Shown: piece after piece, positions 62,733-64,000 of the stretch | How the letters are laid out: every line of letters begins with the position of its first letter | Numbering within the stretch: the stretch's first letter is position 1 | The notes under the pieces: generated by a model | Database searches by the model: none | Told to the model about the DNA's origin: nothing | The model's input: the letters and a program-made list of their open reading frames with translations, nothing else | DNA from: Planctomycetaceae bacterium | GTDB taxonomy: Bacteria > Planctomycetota > Planctomycetia > Planctomycetales > Planctomycetaceae | Direction: 5' to 3' | Length of the DNA: 64,000 nucleotides | NCBI GenBank assembly: GCA_041398825.1 | Contig: JAWKTX010000006.1 | Span: forward strand, 310,001 to 374,000 | Position numbers and translations under genes: made by a program

Positions 62733-64000
62733 ATGAAGAACGCAGCTGTATGGCAGGTGCTGATACTTGTAACGTCGATTTCCAGTCCTTCTTCGGCGCT
62801 GTTCGGTCAGGACCAGCTTCCGCTGGTCATGTCTGTAGAACGACAGCCGCTGACGGCAGCAACGAAGCGAATCATCGAAGCAATGGAGTTTGCAGGCGCG
62901 CCGATCGACGTCGCTACGCTGGCCAAACTCGATCAGGCATTTACTGCAGATCGTGATGCAGACGCGATTGAACAGATACAGAAAGCGCTCGACCCACTTT
63001 GCGTGGCAATGGTAAACATCAACGCCGAAAGCAGAGTCAAAGTCTCTGAAGGTCCTGCTCCAAAAGAACTGATCGAGCAGGGCTGGACAGCCTTTCTTGT
63101 CAAGGTTCACAACGAGGCCGGGATTAACCCTCCACTTCAGGTCGAAAGCCCCAATGCTGCTCCGGTTTATCAGCAGGGAAAAGGGGCTCGCCAACAGCCT
63201 CGAACCGATCAGAATCTGGTTGACGCCAAAGATGTGCCGGACCGGTTCCTTGATCTCCGAATGCTCACGAGAGAGCCGCTGAAGCCGCGACTTTCCGGCC
63301 TGGCCCTTGAATACGCCGTAGTAGAACTTTACTCACGAGATGCCGGAAAGCGAGAAGCAGCGATTTCATTTCACGTCGGAGCTGGTACCCAGGACATTGG
63401 TTTTCGAAATGCCGTGCCAATGCTGTTTGAATGCAAGCCCGCCGTTGAGGTGAAGTTTTCGATCCGGGATAGTGACGGAAGCCCCACGACCGCTTCGCTG
63501 ATTATTCGGGATACGCAGGGCCGCATCTATCCACACCCTTCGCGGCGGCTTGCACCAGACTTCTTTTTTCACCATCAGATTTATCGAAACGATGGCGAAT
63601 CCGTTGCACTGCCACCAGGAAGGTACGAAGTGATTGCGAATCGAGGTCCCGAATACCTGCCGCAGATTTCGACCGTCGAAATACCAGCAGATGTGAAAGA
63701 ATTCGGGGTACCAATCCGTTTGAAGCGATGGATTCATCTTGCGAGCCGGGGCTGGTATTCCGGTGATCATCACGTCCATGCGGCAGGCTGCGCTCATTAC
63801 GACAGCCCAACAGAAGGCGTCGGCCCGGAAGATATGATGCGTCATATTCTGGGGGAAGACCTGAACGTTGGATGTGTCCTCAGTTGGGGGCCCTGCTGGT
63901 ACACCCAGAAGCAGTTTTTTGAAGGAGAGGTTTCTCGTCTTTCGACGAACCGCTATCTGATGCGTTACGACGTTGAAGTGAGCGGTTTTCCATCATCGCA
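62733..64000 (+). CDS. CehA/McbA-family metallohydrolase, partial
   Basis: The gene starts at ATG 62733 and runs off the window (about 422 codons seen). A signal peptide (VLILVTSISSPSSALFG) precedes an N-terminal beta-rich domain (residues 150-340). The PHP-type catalytic part begins with RGWYSGDHHVHAAGCAHYD, where GDHHVH supplies metal ligands, and continues into GEDLNVGCVLSWGPCWYTQKQFF. CehA/McbA proteins are periplasmic metallohydrolases; some cleave carbamates. In planctomycetes the substrate is unknown. The stop and any partner genes are outside the window. Confidence 0.88.
   Translation, partial: MKNAAVWQVLILVTSISSPSSALFGQDQLPLVMSVERQPLTAATKRIIEAMEFAGAPIDVATLAKLDQAFTADRDADAIEQIQKALDPLCVAMVNINAESRVKVSEGPAPKELIEQGWTAFLVKVHNEAGINPPLQVESPNAAPVYQQGKGARQQPRTDQNLVDAKDVPDRFLDLRMLTREPLKPRLSGLALEYAVVELYSRDAGKREAAISFHVGAGTQDIGFRNAVPMLFECKPAVEVKFSIRDSDGSPTTASLIIRDTQGRIYPHPSRRLAPDFFFHHQIYRNDGESVALPPGRYEVIANRGPEYLPQISTVEIPADVKEFGVPIRLKRWIHLASRGWYSGDHHVHAAGCAHYDSPTEGVGPEDMMRHILGEDLNVGCVLSWGPCWYTQKQFFEGEVSRLSTNRYLMRYDVEVSGFPSS

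Noticed and set aside
1..64000. tRNA, rRNA, CRISPR arrays, complete insertion sequences or prophage
   Set aside because: Reading both strands by eye showed no T-loop/anticodon pattern, spaced direct repeats, transposase or integrase frames; a covariance-model scan could still find a small RNA.

Overview
The window comes from a member of the Planctomycetota. Direct signs are a DUF1549/DUF1553 gene followed by two DUF1501 genes, a DUF1559 prepilin-like gene with a companion small lipoprotein, a CxPSR-type sulfatase, ThuA, SMP-30 and CehA/McbA proteins, and a futalosine-type menaquinone gene. I cannot place it to genus from sequence reading alone. Gene density is ordinary for a chromosome. I see no rRNA, tRNA, CRISPR array, phage or complete insertion sequence.

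Layout: 1-2467 holds a polyprenyl synthetase tail, a UbiA prenyltransferase and MqnE, a menaquinone module. 2578-7373 (minus) is the DUF1549/DUF1553 plus two DUF1501 unit. 7848-9846 holds a small membrane protein and clpX with a clear terminator. 9979-11377 holds a decayed sialidase-like gene and a membrane protein. 11763-18122 holds an SMP-30 lactonase, an Hsp90-like ATPase, ThuA, an HpcH/HpaI aldolase, an unlisted 54-residue membrane protein and a DUF6677-like protein. 18516-19672 is an XRE repressor with an ImmA/IrrE-type metalloprotease. 19739-21400 holds an IMPase-family phosphatase and a SRAP protein. 21521-25918 is a glycan module: acetyltransferase, TPR-GT41 transferase, DegT aminotransferase. 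26190-31799 holds a DUF5009-type acyltransferase, an ABC exporter pair and a LeuA-like synthase.

31850-40655 (minus) is a long cbb3-type cytochrome oxidase operon: diheme lipoprotein cytochrome, membrane protein, ccoN, ccoO, two small membrane proteins, a FixI/CcoI copper ATPase, a TauE/UreH-like protein, a DUF4405-like protein and UspA. As written, ccoN carries two single-base frameshifts and the preceding membrane protein gene carries one. All three lie in short runs of one base.

41257-43565 holds a PQQ-like beta-propeller and a DUF2071 protein. 43796-49519 is a heavy-metal RND efflux set preceded by a His/Cys-rich exported protein. 49744-53181 holds a sulfatase, the DUF1559 gene and its lipoprotein partner. 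A ~103-bp palindromic repeat occurs twice, behind the RND adaptor gene and at the stop codon of the DUF1559 gene. 53236-55709 (minus) is lipB-lipA-tsaB, where the LipB-like protein lacks the expected Cys/Lys dyad. 56121-60215 (minus) is fliK-flgD-flgE. 60441-62518 pairs a methyltransferase with a dolichol-phosphate-mannose-synthase-like glycosyltransferase. The window ends inside a CehA/McbA metallohydrolase gene.

No single stretch is a clearly new system. The best leads are the GT41/DegT/acetyltransferase glycan module, the XRE-metalloprotease pair, the LipB-like protein without its dyad, the unusual cbb3 operon with its frameshifts, and the palindromic repeat family.
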